DNA of 64,000 nt from Ceratotherium simum simum (GCF_000283155.1 NW_004454173.1:4216913-4280912), one strand, 5' to 3'; positions 34,901-48,192 are shown, counted from the stretch's first letter. A program made the numbers and translations. The notes: generated from the sequence alone by a model not told the origin.

Positions 34901-36440
34901 AAGAAAAGAGTCAGCACAAACTGAAGTTGGGAGAGAACAATGGGGAGGTGCTAAGATAAGAGCCTTGCTTCTGTGCTCCATGAGCTTACAACTTCCTAAA
35001 GAAGATCCTGCACAACCAAGTCCCTTTCTGAACAGGAAGGAGTGGATGTGTTTTCACAAGGCTCTGTCATTTTCCAAAACTGTCACTGATGAATAAAATC
35101 TATGTGGCTTCAACTCATCGGCAAAAGTCATTTTCAGCTGCTTTTCTTTCAGATTTTTCTTATAATGAGCGTGAAAGAAAAAATTAATGGAATCCGTCCA
35201 GGTCGGGTATAAATTACTCCTGTCTTTTGGGCTGGAGATGGATTTGACACAGATGACTAAATATAGCCAGTTGCCCCTTGTTAGAGGTGGGCCGTCACAG
35301 ATTTGGCCAACGGGAAGCTGCAGTTGAGACGCTGTTAGATCTGCAAGAGCATCAGCGTTTCATGTCACAGTCAGCTGCTCTGGTGTGAGCACCTCTGCCA
35401 ACTTCCAGCGGCTAATGAGCTTTTGGCAGTGATGGAAGCAATGGCGCCAATGACAAAGACAAACAAGGTCCTCTGCCAGGAGCAAAGCTGAAGTCTTCTG
35501 GTAATTGCAACCTGGCATGTGCGTGGCCACAGGGTCCTGGGCCATTCCCACACAGCCGTCTCCTATCTGTAGCGGCTCCAGGGTCTTCACACTATACAAT
35601 GGTTGCCGCGGCGCTGCACTGTCATGAACATGCGGAGGCAGAATGACCATGTCCTTCTTGTAACTTCCCAGGGAAAATGGAGTCGGAAATGAATGGACAT
35701 TAGGAAGGACACCCACAGAGCTAACATCTCTCAGTAGTGGTCAGTCAGAGATGAAGTCCACACATCAAATTAAGCAAAGCTGTTGATGGCGGGGATTTTA
35801 AGAAAGGATAGAGAGAAAACTTTGATTCTCTGTTTTCAGTTGGAAGTGCTCTGTACCATATAAAAATGTTTTTGATTGCTACTTACAGCAAACCCAATAA
35901 CGATGGCCTATTATTTTATCACATGACAAACAGTCCTTCATGGGGGGATTTTGTGGTGACAACTTCTCTGAGATGCATCAAGGACATAGGTTATTTCTAT
36001 CTTTTCTGTCCTTAATTTTTATTCTGTTGGCTTTTTAGTTTTTTGCTTGCTGCTTCATGTGGCACCAGCCACTTCTGCCTCTTCTATTAGGAGAGGAGAA
36101 ACTTTCCCACTACTACTATGGGCCACAACTGGGTCATGTGGTTGCCCGAAGCTCTAAGGGAGGCTGGAAAAATGAATGTCTGTCTAAGAGGAAGAGGATT
36201 GTCATGACTGGTTTAGACCAGCCGTGATTCATCTCCAAGAGCCAGGCCATTTATTATCACAAACAAAGTTGGGGTTCCATTAGCAAGAAAGGAGGAGAGT
36301 TATTGGGTAGACTAGTAACAGTGTCTGTCACCACCCCTTGCCATGACAGACTCAATGTCCTATAAATGTTGTTTTTAGCTGGTATGGGATGGAAATACAA
36401 GGGGCTCCATCATTCTTTGCACATGTTCCTGCAGCTTGGA
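34900..36440. other. Unique sequence, possible conserved non-coding DNA
   Basis: No gene. 35,100-35,760 is repeat-free with E-box (CAGCTG) sites. The open frame of 118 codons on the minus strand (35,360-35,716) has no recognisable domain. Confidence 0.35.
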
Positions 36441-36760
36441 TGCTTTCTTTTCCTTCCTTCTCTCTTCTGAATTAGCCTCTCCTTATATGCACAGGTAGAT
36501 TCCTAGTAAGTTCCACTCATCTTTAAGATCTTACTGAAATCATCTTCATGAGACCTTTCCTAAACCCACATCCCAGTGTTAGGCATGTCCATGCCTGCTC
36601 CCACAACAAACTCTTCCTTGGCGTGTATCACATTGAACTGTAGTGGTCTCTTTTCTTATTTTTGTTCACCGCCAGCTTGCACTCCTTGAGGAATCTCATT
36701 CATATATGTAATATTCGTATTCACATCCCCAAGATTGAGCACAGAGCCTGGCAATGAGAA
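36440..36760 (+). repeat. L2 LINE 3' end
   Basis: Recognisable L2 end: ATCTTACTGAAATCATCTTC, GAGACCTTTCCTAAACC, GCTTGCACTCCTTGAGGAAT and GAGCACAGAGCCTGGCAATG. Confidence 0.65.
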
Positions 36761-37082
36761 CTCTAAAAAGAGTTTTGCTATATGCTGTAATCCTTTAAGA
36801 CATGTTTCCGGATAAAGCACACACAGAAAATTTCATTATTTGCAATTGTACAAGAGCACACCACTTCAAAGAAGAGGGGCTCTCTCAAAAAGAGGGCTTC
36901 TCTCTTCTCAAAGAGAAGATAATCCTGTCTGGGTTTTCTACCTTTGTCTGCTGGCTTCTAGTACCAACAAGCACTCTACCATCCCCGTACCTACCCCAGC
37001 TCCCCAAATGTATGTGGTGGAGTGAGATTGTCCTCATCCATGGGCCATCTCTAGGAAGGCAGTGTTTCCCTGGGAAAAGAGC

Positions 37083-37300
37083 CTGAGATTTGGAGGTTTG
37101 AATCTTGGCTTGGCTGTTATCACGTTCTACTAAAGAACAACACGAGTTAGTCTATCAACTAGCCTCATTGATCTTCAGTTTGCTCATTGGTAGAACGTGA
37201 TAATAATAGCTTCACAGGGTTATTTTGAGTATTAAATGACCAAACACATGTAAAGTTGCTCAGCACATGGTAGACGCTCAAAAAAATATTATTACTGAAT
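37083..37300 (+). repeat. MIR SINE
   Basis: Nearly full MIR: TTTGGAGGTTTGAATCTTGG, a central CTTCAGTTTGCTCATTGGTA, and a 3' GTTGCTCAGCACATGGTAGA. Confidence 0.75.
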
Positions 37301-37614
37301 GCATCTCGGATCTTCAATTATATATATTTATCAGATCAAAGGTCTTTTATTTGCACGTGATTTCACTGCCCTAGAGCCAAAAAATTCTGTATCACACAAT
37401 GAAGTTGAGAAATTTCTTAGCTGCATAACATATATGTATCTAGACAGTTCTATATATAAAAACCTGATGATAATTATACCCCTAGTTTCAGGGAAAGGTC
37501 ACAGAATATCCCCATAGGAATTGCTGTGTGTTTTACATTTCAATCTTGAAGTAAGTGTGAAGACCTACTTATGGTAAGGTTATATGTATTCTAAACACAA
37601 TCATACTCCACATA

Positions 37615-38372
37615 GCTATGTTTCAGTCGACAGCGGGCCACATATACAATGGTGGTCCCGTAAGACTAGTACCATATAACCTAGGTCTGTAGTAGGCTGT
37701 GCCATCCAGGTGTGTGTAAAGTACTGTAGGGGAGAAAGAAATTTTTCTCTACCCTTCTAGTTTCTTCTGGCTGGTCAAAGAATTAAATTGACATGAGACA
37801 GATTAACATGAGAAAAACAAACAAAAGTTTAATAACATGTATACATGGGAGGAACCCAGGAAAAACCAAGTAACTCACCAAAATGGCCAAAGCGCACACA
37901 TTAATATCATCCTCAGCCAAAAACAAAGATGCTGGGGGTGGGAGAGTCAGGGACTTCAAAGGAAAGGAAAGCAATTCACAAGCAGGTGAAAAGGAGCAAA
38001 CATTTGGAAAAAACATTTTTGGCCACACAGAAACAGAAGAACACAGAGGGGAGCCCAACAAACAGGCTTTTCTAGGTTCCTCCCTGACTACCACCTAGTT
38101 CACGTTATGTAAAGGTGACAGCTTGCTTCCTGAGATGGGTTTTTTTATCCGAATTCTTTTAGGCAGTTAAGGGGGAGGTAGTAAGAAAGACTTTTTGAGA
38201 TTTTCATTTCTTAAAAATAATCGGCCTAAAATAATCCTCACGTTAAAGAGACATATTTAGGGGTGGCAAATTTTGTCCCCCTTCAGTACACTCTATGACG
38301 TTTTCACAATGACAAAATCACCTAACAATGCTGTTCTCAGAACATATCCCTGTTGTTAAGCCACACATGACT
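37615..38372 (+). mobile_element. MER-type DNA-transposon remnant split by an LTR
   Basis: Left part to 37,724 (GCTATGTTTCAGTCGACAGC … AGGTGTGTGTAAAGTAC) and right part from 38,286 (GTACACTCTATGACGTTTTC … CACACATGACTGTA). They rejoin as a known mammalian interspersed repeat with GACG-rich ends. Confidence 0.6.
37725..38285 (-). mobile_element. Solo LTR, class I ERV, with 4-bp target duplication
   Basis: 561 bp from TGTAGGGGAGAAAG to TTGTCCCCCTTCA. GTAC is duplicated at 37,721-37,724 and 38,286-38,289. On the minus strand it shows the family start (AAATTTGCCACCCCTAAATA) and a TATTAAACTT signal like the LTR at 32,084. It sits inside a DNA transposon. Confidence 0.88.
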
Positions 38373-39746
38373 GTATACATAAAAGAATTTATAATTAACT
38401 ACTGTTCATTCTTTCATTGAGATATAATTTACATAGCATGAAATTCACCCTCTAAAGTGTACAATATAGTGGATATTAGTATATTCTGAGTTGTAAGGCC
38501 ATTATCACTATCTAATTCTAGAATACTTTCTTCACCTCAAAAAGAAACCCCATACCCATTAGCTGTCATGCCCCAGATCTCCCTCCCCTCAGTCCTTTGA
38601 AATCTCTTTCCTATTTCTATGGCTTTGCCTAAGCTGGACATTTCGTATAAATGGAATCAGGCTTTTTGTGTCTGGCTTCTTTCACTTAGCATAATGGTTT
38701 CAAGATTCATCCATGTAGTAGTGTGTATCAGTACTTTATTTCTTTTTACGGATGAATAATACTCCATTGTATGGATATGCCATATTTCGTTTATCCATTC
38801 ATCCATTTGATAAGTATTTGCCTTGTTTCCACTTTTTGGCAATTATGAATAATACTACTATGAACGTTTGTGTACAAGTTTTTGTGTGGACATATGTTTT
38901 CTTTCCTTTTGGATATATACCTAGGAGTGGAATCCCTGGGTCCTCTGCTAACTCTGTTTAATCTTTTGGGGAACTGCCAGACTGGTTTCAAAGAGGCTGC
39001 TACATTTTACATTTTCACCAGTAATGTCTGAGTGTTCCAATTTTTCCATATCCTCATCAACACTTATTGTCTGTCTTTTGATTTTAGCCTTCCTAGTGAG
39101 TATGAAGTGGTATTTCATTGAGGTTTTGACTTGCATTTCCCTAATGTTGAGCATCGTTTCAATTGCTTATTAGCTATTTGTAATCTTCCTTGGAAAAATG
39201 TCTATTCAAATCTTTTTAATTAGATTATTTGTCATCTTATTGTTGAGTTGTAATCATTTTTTATATATTCTGGGAACTAGGCCTTCCTTAGATACATGAT
39301 TTGCAAATATTTTCTCCCATTCTGTGGATTATCTTTTCACTTTCTTCATAGAGTCCTTTGAAATGCAAAAGATTTTCCTTTTGATGAAGGCCAATTTGTC
39401 TATTTTTTTCTTTTGTTGCTTGCGTTCCTGCTGTTGTATCGAAGAAACCTTTGCCTAATCCAAGGTCACAAAATTTACACCTATGTTTTTTTCTAAGAGT
39501 TTTCTAGTTTTAGCTCTTACAGTCAGGTCTTTGATCCATTTTGAGTTAATTTTTCTACGTGGTCTGAGATAGGGGCACAACTTCATTCTTTTGCATAAGG
39601 ATATACAGTTATCCTAGCACCATTTGTTGAAAAGACTATTCTTTCTCCATTGAATTGTTTTAGCACCTTTGTCAAAAATCAGTTGACCATAAATGTAAGA
39701 ATATAAGGGTTTATTCCTGGACACTTAATTCTATTCTGTTGATCTA

Positions 39747-40368
39747 TGTATCAGTGAGGGCAACAGAACCAGTAGGAGATACGTAGATATAGATATAGAG
39801 ATAGAGATATGTATGTATATACATATATACATATCCATACATATCCATATATGTATGTGCAGATAGATACACATATGTGTATGTGTGTATATATACATAT
39901 ATGTATGTACATATGTAAGCACACATGTTTATACATACATATGAGGATGTACATACATACATCTATATATATATACACACACACATACATACATACATAC
40001 ATACACAGAAAGAGAGAGAGATTGATTGATTGCAAAGAATTGGCTTATGCGATTGTGACAAGTCTGAGATCCACAGGGCATCCGTCAGGAAGGGCAGGCT
40101 GGCACTCTTGGGAGTGGGGTGAAGCTGCCACCCACAGGCGGAATTTATTCTTCTTCAGGGAAGCCTCAATTCTGCTTTTAAGGCCTTTTAACTGATTGAA
40201 TCAGGCCCACCCAGAGTATCTAAGATAATCTTCTTGCCTTAAAGTAAACTGATTATAGACTTTAGTCACATCTACAAAATGCCTTCACGGCAACATGTAG
40301 ATTAGTGTTTGATTAAATAACAAAGGACTGTCTCCTAGCCAAGCTGACACATAGAAGTGAGCATCACA
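39747..40368 (+). mobile_element. MLT2-type ERVL LTR with expanded microsatellite
   Basis: Starts TGTATCAGTGAGGGCAACAG and ends GTGAGCATCACA. It contains GAATTGGCTTATGCGATTGT and AGCCAAGCTGACACATAGA. ATCTA / ATCTG flank it, fitting the 5-bp target duplication of ERVL elements. Confidence 0.8.
39784..40030. repeat. GATA / TACA / CA microsatellite cluster
   Basis: About 240 bases of imperfect GATA, TATG, TACA and CA repeats inside the LTR. All open frames here (Tyr/Ile/His/Met-rich) are repeat artefacts. Confidence 0.9.
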
Positions 40369-40559
40369 ATCTGTATGTCTCTCTTTATGCCAGCACTACA
40401 CAGTCTTGATTACTGTAGCTTTGTGATCAGTTTTGAAATTGGGAAGTATGAGACTTCTAACTTTGTTCTTTCTCAAGATTGTTTTGGCTTTTCTGGGTCC
40501 TTTGTATTTCCATATGAATTTTAGGATCAGCTTGTTAATTTCTGCACCCACACTCATTT

Positions 40560-43503
40560 TTATGTTAAGATAAATGAATAAATCGATAACTTTGAAATCT
40601 AATCCATGTGGCATAAGTGGGCCAAGATGACCTGCTTTCTCTCATGGATCATTTCACATATTTCCTATCTTGTGCAAGCAACAGTATATTCTACCTGCCA
40701 GTGTGAAAGACTGAGATGAAAAAGCATCGTGCGAATAAATGAACTAATATTACATCCAATAAGCAATTTCAATTCTCAAATACCATAACTTACATAGTAC
40801 TTCTGTCTCCTGACTCTTAAAGAGAAAAAGTAGCATGGTCCACATTTGTTACTTGATATGGCTGTTGGTGACAAAACAAATGGTATTTACACCTTTTTCT
40901 GGAGGGAGGCACCCAATGTACCCTCAAAATAAGTGCATTCAGTGACCCATAAGCCTCTTTTGAGACTTCACAAAACCTCAAGCCCTGTAAAGTGACTTGT
41001 GGCTAGAGAGAGGAATAAGCGTGGTTTCTGCCCTAGGGAAGCTTGGGGCATCTATCAGAGCAAACGTAACCAGCCAAAATGAAGAAACCAGGAAGCAATC
41101 TGTCTTGCCCTTTGGCCAATGGCACATTTTTCACCCAAGTATCAAATGTGCATTTCCTGCCCTCACTGACCAGGCCATTTTCTGGTCACTCCTACATGGT
41201 TGACTTTTTCAAAGACACGCCAGGCCGGTCAGGCGCGGTCAAGACAGTCAGAGAAAGTCCACTGAAAATTGCAGCCATCACCGTCTCCTCCTGCCCGCTC
41301 AGCCATTTGGTTTTCTGGGAAGGGTTCTCAGCACTGAGGCAACCTGAAGTGATTTGTGAGACAATGGCCAGTGTTAAGAACCAGTGAATAGCCACTTGCC
41401 TGGAAAAATAGCTAATTAGCAATTAGCCCTTTGTAGGCTTACTCTGAGGGCTCCTCACCTTTGCTTGTCACTGGCTTTGAGAATTCTTATAAGGAATGGA
41501 GCTGAAAGCTCTTTAGAGAGTGAAGAAATAGGGCTGTATTTTATAAAGAGGCTTTCTTTTTTTCTCTTTCTTATTCAATAGTCGGATGCCTGCGAAAGAG
41601 ATATGACACTGATGCTAGGGAATGAGAAGCCAAATGTCTATTACTGCTCAGAACCACACCCACAGTTGATGCAGGGACTGGGAGAGAAGGTGGTCCTTGA
41701 ATTTTAATTGAAGACACTGTGTACTATGTGATGAACGTCAGTCTTTTATGCCACGGTGAATAAGTGAATAAGTCTTTAAAGGACCATTGGAAATACAACG
41801 TATATAGAACACACCAAAATCTGTTTAACCGTGCTCATTATAATTAACGCACTTAAGTATAAAAGCATGGTTTGTTTTTCAAAATAAGGGTGGTCTGAGT
41901 ATAGATGTTGATTATTCTTGAGATTCTCACACCAACGAGGCAGAAACTGGCGCCACCCTCCCCCCACCAGGCCAGTTTAAAATCAGCATGAATGCTGTGT
42001 AATCTAACCAACAGGATTGATCCAGGTCGGGTATTAAGGGCTAAAATGGATTAAACAAAAGACATTCCCCTTGTAAGAAGAAGGAAAAACTTCAAAGGTG
42101 GGATTTGTTCTTGTTGTGACAAAGGAAGTGGCTTTACAAACTGCCTTGAGGCACACCCCTCCGTGACTTTCAATTTGCTCTCCTCTGCATGGGGATGCCT
42201 TTTCCCCTCCTTATCTTTTTGTCCCTCAGCTCCCGGAGTCCACCCCAGGGGAAGAACTTCAGGTTAAGAGGATCAGATTGAGAATGATTTTTCTTGTTTA
42301 TTTTTAAAGATCCGGCTCAGGACATGTCCCTGACCAAATGACACTTGTGGTCAGGTACTCATGGTCAGGCACCTCCCAGGTACCGTTGCTGAGACGTGTA
42401 ACAGTGACAGTGAGCAGGTGAGATAGGAGTGCTGTTTAGATCCCTCCCGCAGAGCAGACAGACTGAGCCCTCCCTTCTGGTGCTGGCATTTGGCATGAAA
42501 ATCCCAAAGAGAAACACAAACAAGAAGCAGGGTATCCTAATGGGTTAAAGGGAACTCCACTCCATGAGAGGCCTTAACATACCTCTCTACACAGACTTCA
42601 AGTCCCGGGTCAGGATTAGCCACATTGGGCTTTATTCTCAATACCCTGATGCAATGTTATAATAACTTTTATTGTAATAGTACATTTGTAAACATCGTTT
42701 ATCTCCTAGGAGTTTAAAGCATTTTGTAGTTTTTGGTAAGATATATACATTACGTGTATATTCACGTACACATCTAGATATAATCTATGTGTTTATCAGT
42801 TATTGTACTCAAATTATCCTTAAAATACCTAAGCCTCCGGGATGGAAATGGAAATAGTACTAGGTAAATGTTGGTATGTAAATATTGCATCAAGTTTCTC
42901 AAACTTGAGAGCTATACAAACCCCTTTAAAAGGAAAATAAAAAACTCCCACTGATGCCCGGATGTTGACTTCAATTGTGTTTGTAATAATATTAAGCATG
43001 TATAAACATAAAGCTAGTTATGAATTCCTTATGTTGCAGTTCTTATTCAATTATACAACCAAAGTAAGTGCACTAATTACAAACAAATTGCAAAACCAAT
43101 AAAATTCAAATTAACAACATTAAATTAATGTGACACATAATAGTTTCTTGAAATTGAATTATCATTGACAACATGACTATGGTGCTGCCTGCCGTTCCCA
43201 CATTCTTTTGAGTTGGGCATGCCAATACAACTGTCTGAACGCTTGGAAAGCATTTTTCAAACCAAATACCATGACATTATTTGATCTTTTTTTTTTATTA
43301 TTTCTTTGAATAATTGTTATAATGATCTTTTCAACTATAATATATGCTCTGTTTCATTTTTCTGATGCAATTGTAAAAACCTAATGTGAGACTTATATAT
43401 TGAGTCTGCCTGTGTTCTTTACTCATTAGCCTGAAACAGTGAAAGCACTGCTGGGCTCAAATAACCATACAAACAATCACAGGCTTCGGTGCTGAAATTG
43501 TAT
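40560..43503. other. Unique, gene-poor sequence
   Basis: No exons, promoters or clear repeats. 42,000-42,350 has a higher GC content and a GATCCAGGTCGGGTATTAAG segment that recalls GTCCAGGTCGGGTATAAATT at 35,201, possibly a shared old element. Confidence 0.35.
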
Positions 43504-43973
43504 TGATGTGGGGCCGCTGAGTCGCGAGTCAAAAAAGAATTTTCAGACACGAGCTGCTTGTTCATTTGTGCACCTTTATTTTGTGTTCAGCATGGCGATA
43601 GGACCCATGGGCAGTCAAGAGCCGCGCGGGGACAGGACCGGTGGGCCGTCAAGAACTGCAGTGCAAGTGTCTGTGGGGGCCCTCATATATGATTTTAGCT
43701 ACTTTACTATTCTATAGAAATGTCAAAGGAAAAAGTATTAGGTGGTCTGGTTAGTCTCAAAGATTAGGGCATGGGGACAGACAAATGAGATGTGTCCTCA
43801 CTTTCCAAGGTACAATATGCCTCAAGGAACAGGTAGGCAGGAGATTAAAGTCTTTGATCACCTCCTGAGGTAAATCCCTTCCCTCCCAGCCAGAGGGGAT
43901 TGAGTAATGTGGGACTGAGTGGAGTCTCACGGAAATTGTAAAACAAGTCATAAACAAGGTTTTGATCACGTCA
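43504..43973 (-). mobile_element. Solo LTR, class I ERV, with 4-bp target duplication
   Basis: 470 bp between GTAT copies at 43,500-43,503 and 43,974-43,977. On the minus strand it runs TGACGTGATCAAAA … CCCCACATCA with an AATAAAGGTGCAC signal. CpGs are still frequent near the 3' end (for example GAGCCGCGCGGGG on the plus strand), so it is probably young. It does not resemble the other LTRs here. Confidence 0.85.
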
Positions 43974-43977
43974 GTAT

Positions 43978-44235
43978 GGCAGGACTCCATTATATCTTGT
44001 CATCCAGGTGATCCAGAATATGATTAAAAAAGATTGTCTTCCACATAAAAGCATAAAGTCAATAAATTTTATGGAGAATGCAATGGCCCCTGAGAAAATG
44101 TCCTTGGACATCGATGTAAGGATTCTAAATAAATTGTACAGGCTGAGCAGTATCTTTGTCCCACAAATGTATATCTGAAATTTACACAGTGTTGTAAACC
44201 AATGTGACCTCAATAAAATAATCTTTTAAAAATGT
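43978..44235 (+). repeat. Possible L1 3' end
   Basis: Ends with GTTGTAAACCAATGTGACCT and CAATAAAATAATC, like an old L1 3' terminus. Weak call. Confidence 0.35.
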
Positions 44236-45758
44236 ATATGGAAAGAAGGCATACTTCTGGTAGGTTCAAAGGTCTTTAAAATTAGGGAGAAAAGAAACTT
44301 ATACACAATAAAGAGACTAAAATATGTCAAATACAATCTAGTGATTTTCCTGGGTGGAAGTGGAGGTGTTTAGACTCTGTGATTACAGAAGAATTAGGTA
44401 ATTTATAACCTGAACCCAGGGCAGTGGCCTACCTGGAACCACTCATTTGGAGGGGCTTAAATATAATGACTATAAAGCAGGATCAGCATATTCCAACAGG
44501 AATTGCTGACAGGAATCCAGTCTTGGTCCTGCCCAGAACCTCTGGTCATTAAATAATCTCAATCCTTAACATGGCTTGAGATAACTCAAGTCTTTCAATT
44601 CCAGGAAGACAGAATTAAATGTAGAAGTGTTAAAGGGCTCTAAGTTGTAGTTTCAACATATTTGAGTGGAAAGGAATCTGTACATACTTGGTATATACTA
44701 CTACTTATAATGTTTAGGAGACTCCATTCCATTAGAGTAACTGGTCAACCTTGTAATTCCAGTATTAAAATGTGTGATTCAGTAATTGATTTAGACTTAT
44801 GATTTTAAGTTGAAATCTAAGTTTATAAATAGTATTGGGCTGTCTAAGAGAGCTTAGGAATCACCATATATAATATTCATTTCTTGGATTTATGAGAATA
44901 ATTTGAGTACTTGGGAAGGTTGGTCAATCAGACAATTAAAGGACTTTAAAAGAAAATCAAGTGTATAAGTTAATAAAAGTAACTGAAAGTATTCTAAGAT
45001 ATTTAATTAGGTTTATTAATTAAACAAGTGTATTCAAAGGCTAACTTAAAAAGAGATTGTTCAAATCTGCTAGCCTAATAAATAGAATAATAAAAATTGT
45101 AAGCTAAACCTAAAAGTTTATGGAAGAGGGAGGTTTTTGAATTTGTAAATTTAGCACATCAAATATTATTGTTTTAAAACTAAGTTATCTTCTGAATAGT
45201 ATCTTCTGCACATAAAACAAATCTTCAAAGACAAGGAATTCACACAATTTATAAAATAAAAATGATTCTTCTTTTACTGTATCATTTCAAGTGAAAATAT
45301 ATGAACAATTATTATCTTAATCATCTCTGCAATTGTAGTATAAACTGTTTCATTTTTCTGATGCAATTGTAAGAAAACTATGTTTGGGGTCTTCGTGGGA
45401 ATGTAAAGACATTGACTGTAATGACTTATCACCCTTACCACCACCACTACCACTAGTGTGGTCTCACTGAGGTCATCAGAGAAATGCAATGTTTATCCTG
45501 CCAAATCTTAGACGATGTGACTCACCTCTGGATGGATGCTGTGTTATGGAGTGGGTAACGTGAAGTCTGAGGCCCAGCTCACAGGAATAAGCTCTCACAA
45601 GAAATATACCCCAAGCTCTCTCCTTCACACAGTATTCACAATCCCCTCCCAGTTCACCCCTACCCGATTACCATTACAACCCACATCTCACTTTAGTAGA
45701 AACACTACTCTCATGGAGCTCCCTTGCATGCTGCAGAACCTACTTGGGTAATAGCTAT
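44235..45758. other. AT-rich unique sequence
   Basis: No gene or clear repeat seen. Confidence 0.4.
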
Positions 45759-46154
45759 TGCTGTAGACTGAATTACATCCCCCCAGAATTCTTATGTTGA
45801 AGCCCTAACTGCCAATGTGAGGGTATTTGGAGATGGGGCCTTTGGGAGGTGATTAGGGTTAGATGAGTTCATGAGGATGGGGCCCTCATGATGGGATTAG
45901 TGTCCTTATGAGAAGAGACATCACAAATAAGCTTGCATTTGCTCTCTTCCTCTCTCTCTCCCCCTATATCCCCCATGTGAGGACACAGTGAGCAGGTGGC
46001 TGTCTATAAGCCAGGAAGAGAGCCTTCACTGGAAAACTGAATCTTCTGGCATCTTGATCTCGGACTTCTAGCCTCCAGAACTATGAGAAATTCCTGTCAT
46101 TTAAGCCACCGAGTCCACGGCATTTTGTCACAGCAGCCTGAGCAGACTAAGACA
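45759..46154 (+). mobile_element. MaLR LTR (MST/MLT1 type)
   Basis: From TGCTGTAGACTGAATTACAT to GAGCAGACTAAGACA, with TTATGTTGAAGCCCTAACTG and TGAGGACACAGTGAGCAGGT. Same superfamily as 9,365-9,732. Confidence 0.85.
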
Positions 46155-46419
46155 GTTATACCTAAGGAATAATACTCCTGATTAATAAAGATAGAAAAGT
46201 AAGATATCAATTGTATCCAAGATTGGTCTTACTAATTAGCAATTTCAATAATGACTAAAGGACTCAGAGATAATAAGACACTACATACTTTTTTCAACAA
46301 TATCCCTTTTAATGGCTCATTTCTAAACCTACTCCAGGATTGAAGGTCATCTAACAGACAGTTCAATAATAGAGAGGAGATCTTTCCCAGACTAAACAAA
46401 AGAGAAATCTCATAGTTAC

Positions 46420-46850
46420 TGATGGGACTACGTGGCAAAGAGCAATGATTGCCCCAATTTTTCATACCTCCCTGTATCCATGCCCTTTGCCCACCACCAT
46501 GGGCAGGATAGCCTGTATGTTAACACTCTGGACCTTGACACTGGGCTCAGGCATGTGGCTTGCTCTGGTCAATGCAATGTTAGTGGATACAGTGCAAGCA
46601 GAGGCTTGAAATAGGCTTGTGCACTGGGTTTGCTCTCCTTGCACTTCTGCCATCGCCATGAGGACATGCCAAGGCTAACCTGCTGTGGGACCAGAGCTGA
46701 GGCACCCTAGTCACACCAGCCTAAATCAACCTGCCACCAGCCTAACCCCAGACATGTGAGCCAGCCCAACCAAGGTCAGCAGAGCTATCTAGCTGACCTC
46801 CAGATGACCGCAGAGGCGTGAGCTATCAACACAGACTGACACGACTGCAA
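46420..46850 (+). mobile_element. MLT-type LTR remnant, diverged
   Basis: Carries AGAGGCTTGAAATAGGCTTG, GGGTTTGCTCTCCTTGCACT and CCCCAGACATGTGAGCCAGC, phrases seen in old MaLR-type LTRs. Ends unclear. Confidence 0.5.
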
Positions 46851-48192
46851 ACGTGGAAAACAATACTTTACCCCACCATTCCCACCAGAAGCAGCAGTGA
46901 ATGACATTTCTTTGCACACCCTGATGGAAAACGTTTCAGAAAGAGAGTTGAAGCTGGTGTAAGTTTCAACAACTACGAAAATATTTGGGCTCTGACCTGC
47001 AAAAGTGGTTTCAAGCTCTATTTATGAAACAAAACAATGATGACCTTCAAGTCCTACACGGAGTTATTTTCAGAGTTATTTGAAGGTATCCCTCACTTGA
47101 TGATATTCCTGTTTTAGTTCTGCCTAAATCATTTTCGACATGAGGTAATTAGCATTCTGTCATGAACACGGCCACGTTATCACCTTGGCAAACAAGTGTG
47201 TCCTGAGATCATCATTATAGGATCTACGAGGTGACGGTAATGATGTGACTTTCAGGGGCTGGTGGAGGGATTCATCCCAACAATGTGTTACATCCAGAAA
47301 TGGTCCTTTGTTGTCTAAATTGGACCTAACCAAACCCAGAAAAACAATGTATAACGAACACTCTTCTCCTGCCCCCTGGACAAGAAAGAATAGAGCCTAA
47401 GAGATCTCTCACGTCTCTAATTCCTGTGATTTGGATTCCTGTAATGAAGTGAGAAAGAAGCTCCCTGAATCATTTCTAATCTGAGCCTTTTCTCCAAGGA
47501 AAGGGCCCTGAAGAGTTAATGTCACATCACTGAGTAATTAGATTTCCATTGCTTAGCAAGAATTCTACATGAAAGGCAGGGTAATTCTATTAGAAAATGA
47601 AACCACAATATTGTACAGTTCTAAGGCTACTAAATTTGTATTTAATTATCCAGGTAATGTAATTATGCAATCAGTTCTAATCTGATATCAAGAGGAAAAG
47701 TTCTTAGTTTTTTTTTTTCAAGGATTTGTGAAAGGGACATGCAATTAATATGACACACTTAATTACTGAAATGTAAAGATATTTTTGCAAGAATATATCT
47801 CCATCCAAGCATGTATGCTGTATTAACCACTTACATCTTTGCCATTACTAATGTATTTGTGGCTTCTTATGTTATAATGACCTATGGTAATAATTATCCC
47901 CAGGATATAGCAAAGACCTTAGCAATGTATTGCAAAGCTCAATTCTGCACATTATTCCATAGAACAACCGAGGAACAATGAAGATTCAGGAAAGAATTTT
48001 GATTCTCTTAAATGTTCATAAGAAATGTTTTTTAAAAATCTATTCAAATCAGGAATATCTACCTGAAGCACACATTTTCAAATATATGCCTTACTGTTTA
48101 TAAACAGAAAAGAAAAAGAGAAATCAAACATATATAACAGATAAATTAAGTGGATTTATATGTGCCAACAAAATAAGATTCTTCACTTATAG
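46850..48192. other. Unique AT-rich sequence, possible conserved non-coding DNA
   Basis: No gene. 47,000-47,950 is repeat-free with many TAATTA-like homeodomain core motifs, as in gene-desert enhancers. This is an impression, not a measurement. Confidence 0.3.

Larger units (their letters stand above)
38405..40560 (-). mobile_element. L1 LINE segment, interrupted by an ERVL LTR
   Basis: Antisense L1, ORF2 3' part to the 3' region, with GCATAATGGTTTCAAGATTC, ATAATACTCCATTGTATGGA and TCTTTGATCCATTTTGAGTT. It continues on both sides of the LTR at 39,747-40,368. Confidence 0.85.

Noticed and set aside
39731..40195. Several 60-130 codon frames rich in Tyr, Ile, Met and His
   Set aside because: They are produced by GATA/TACA repeats inside an LTR.
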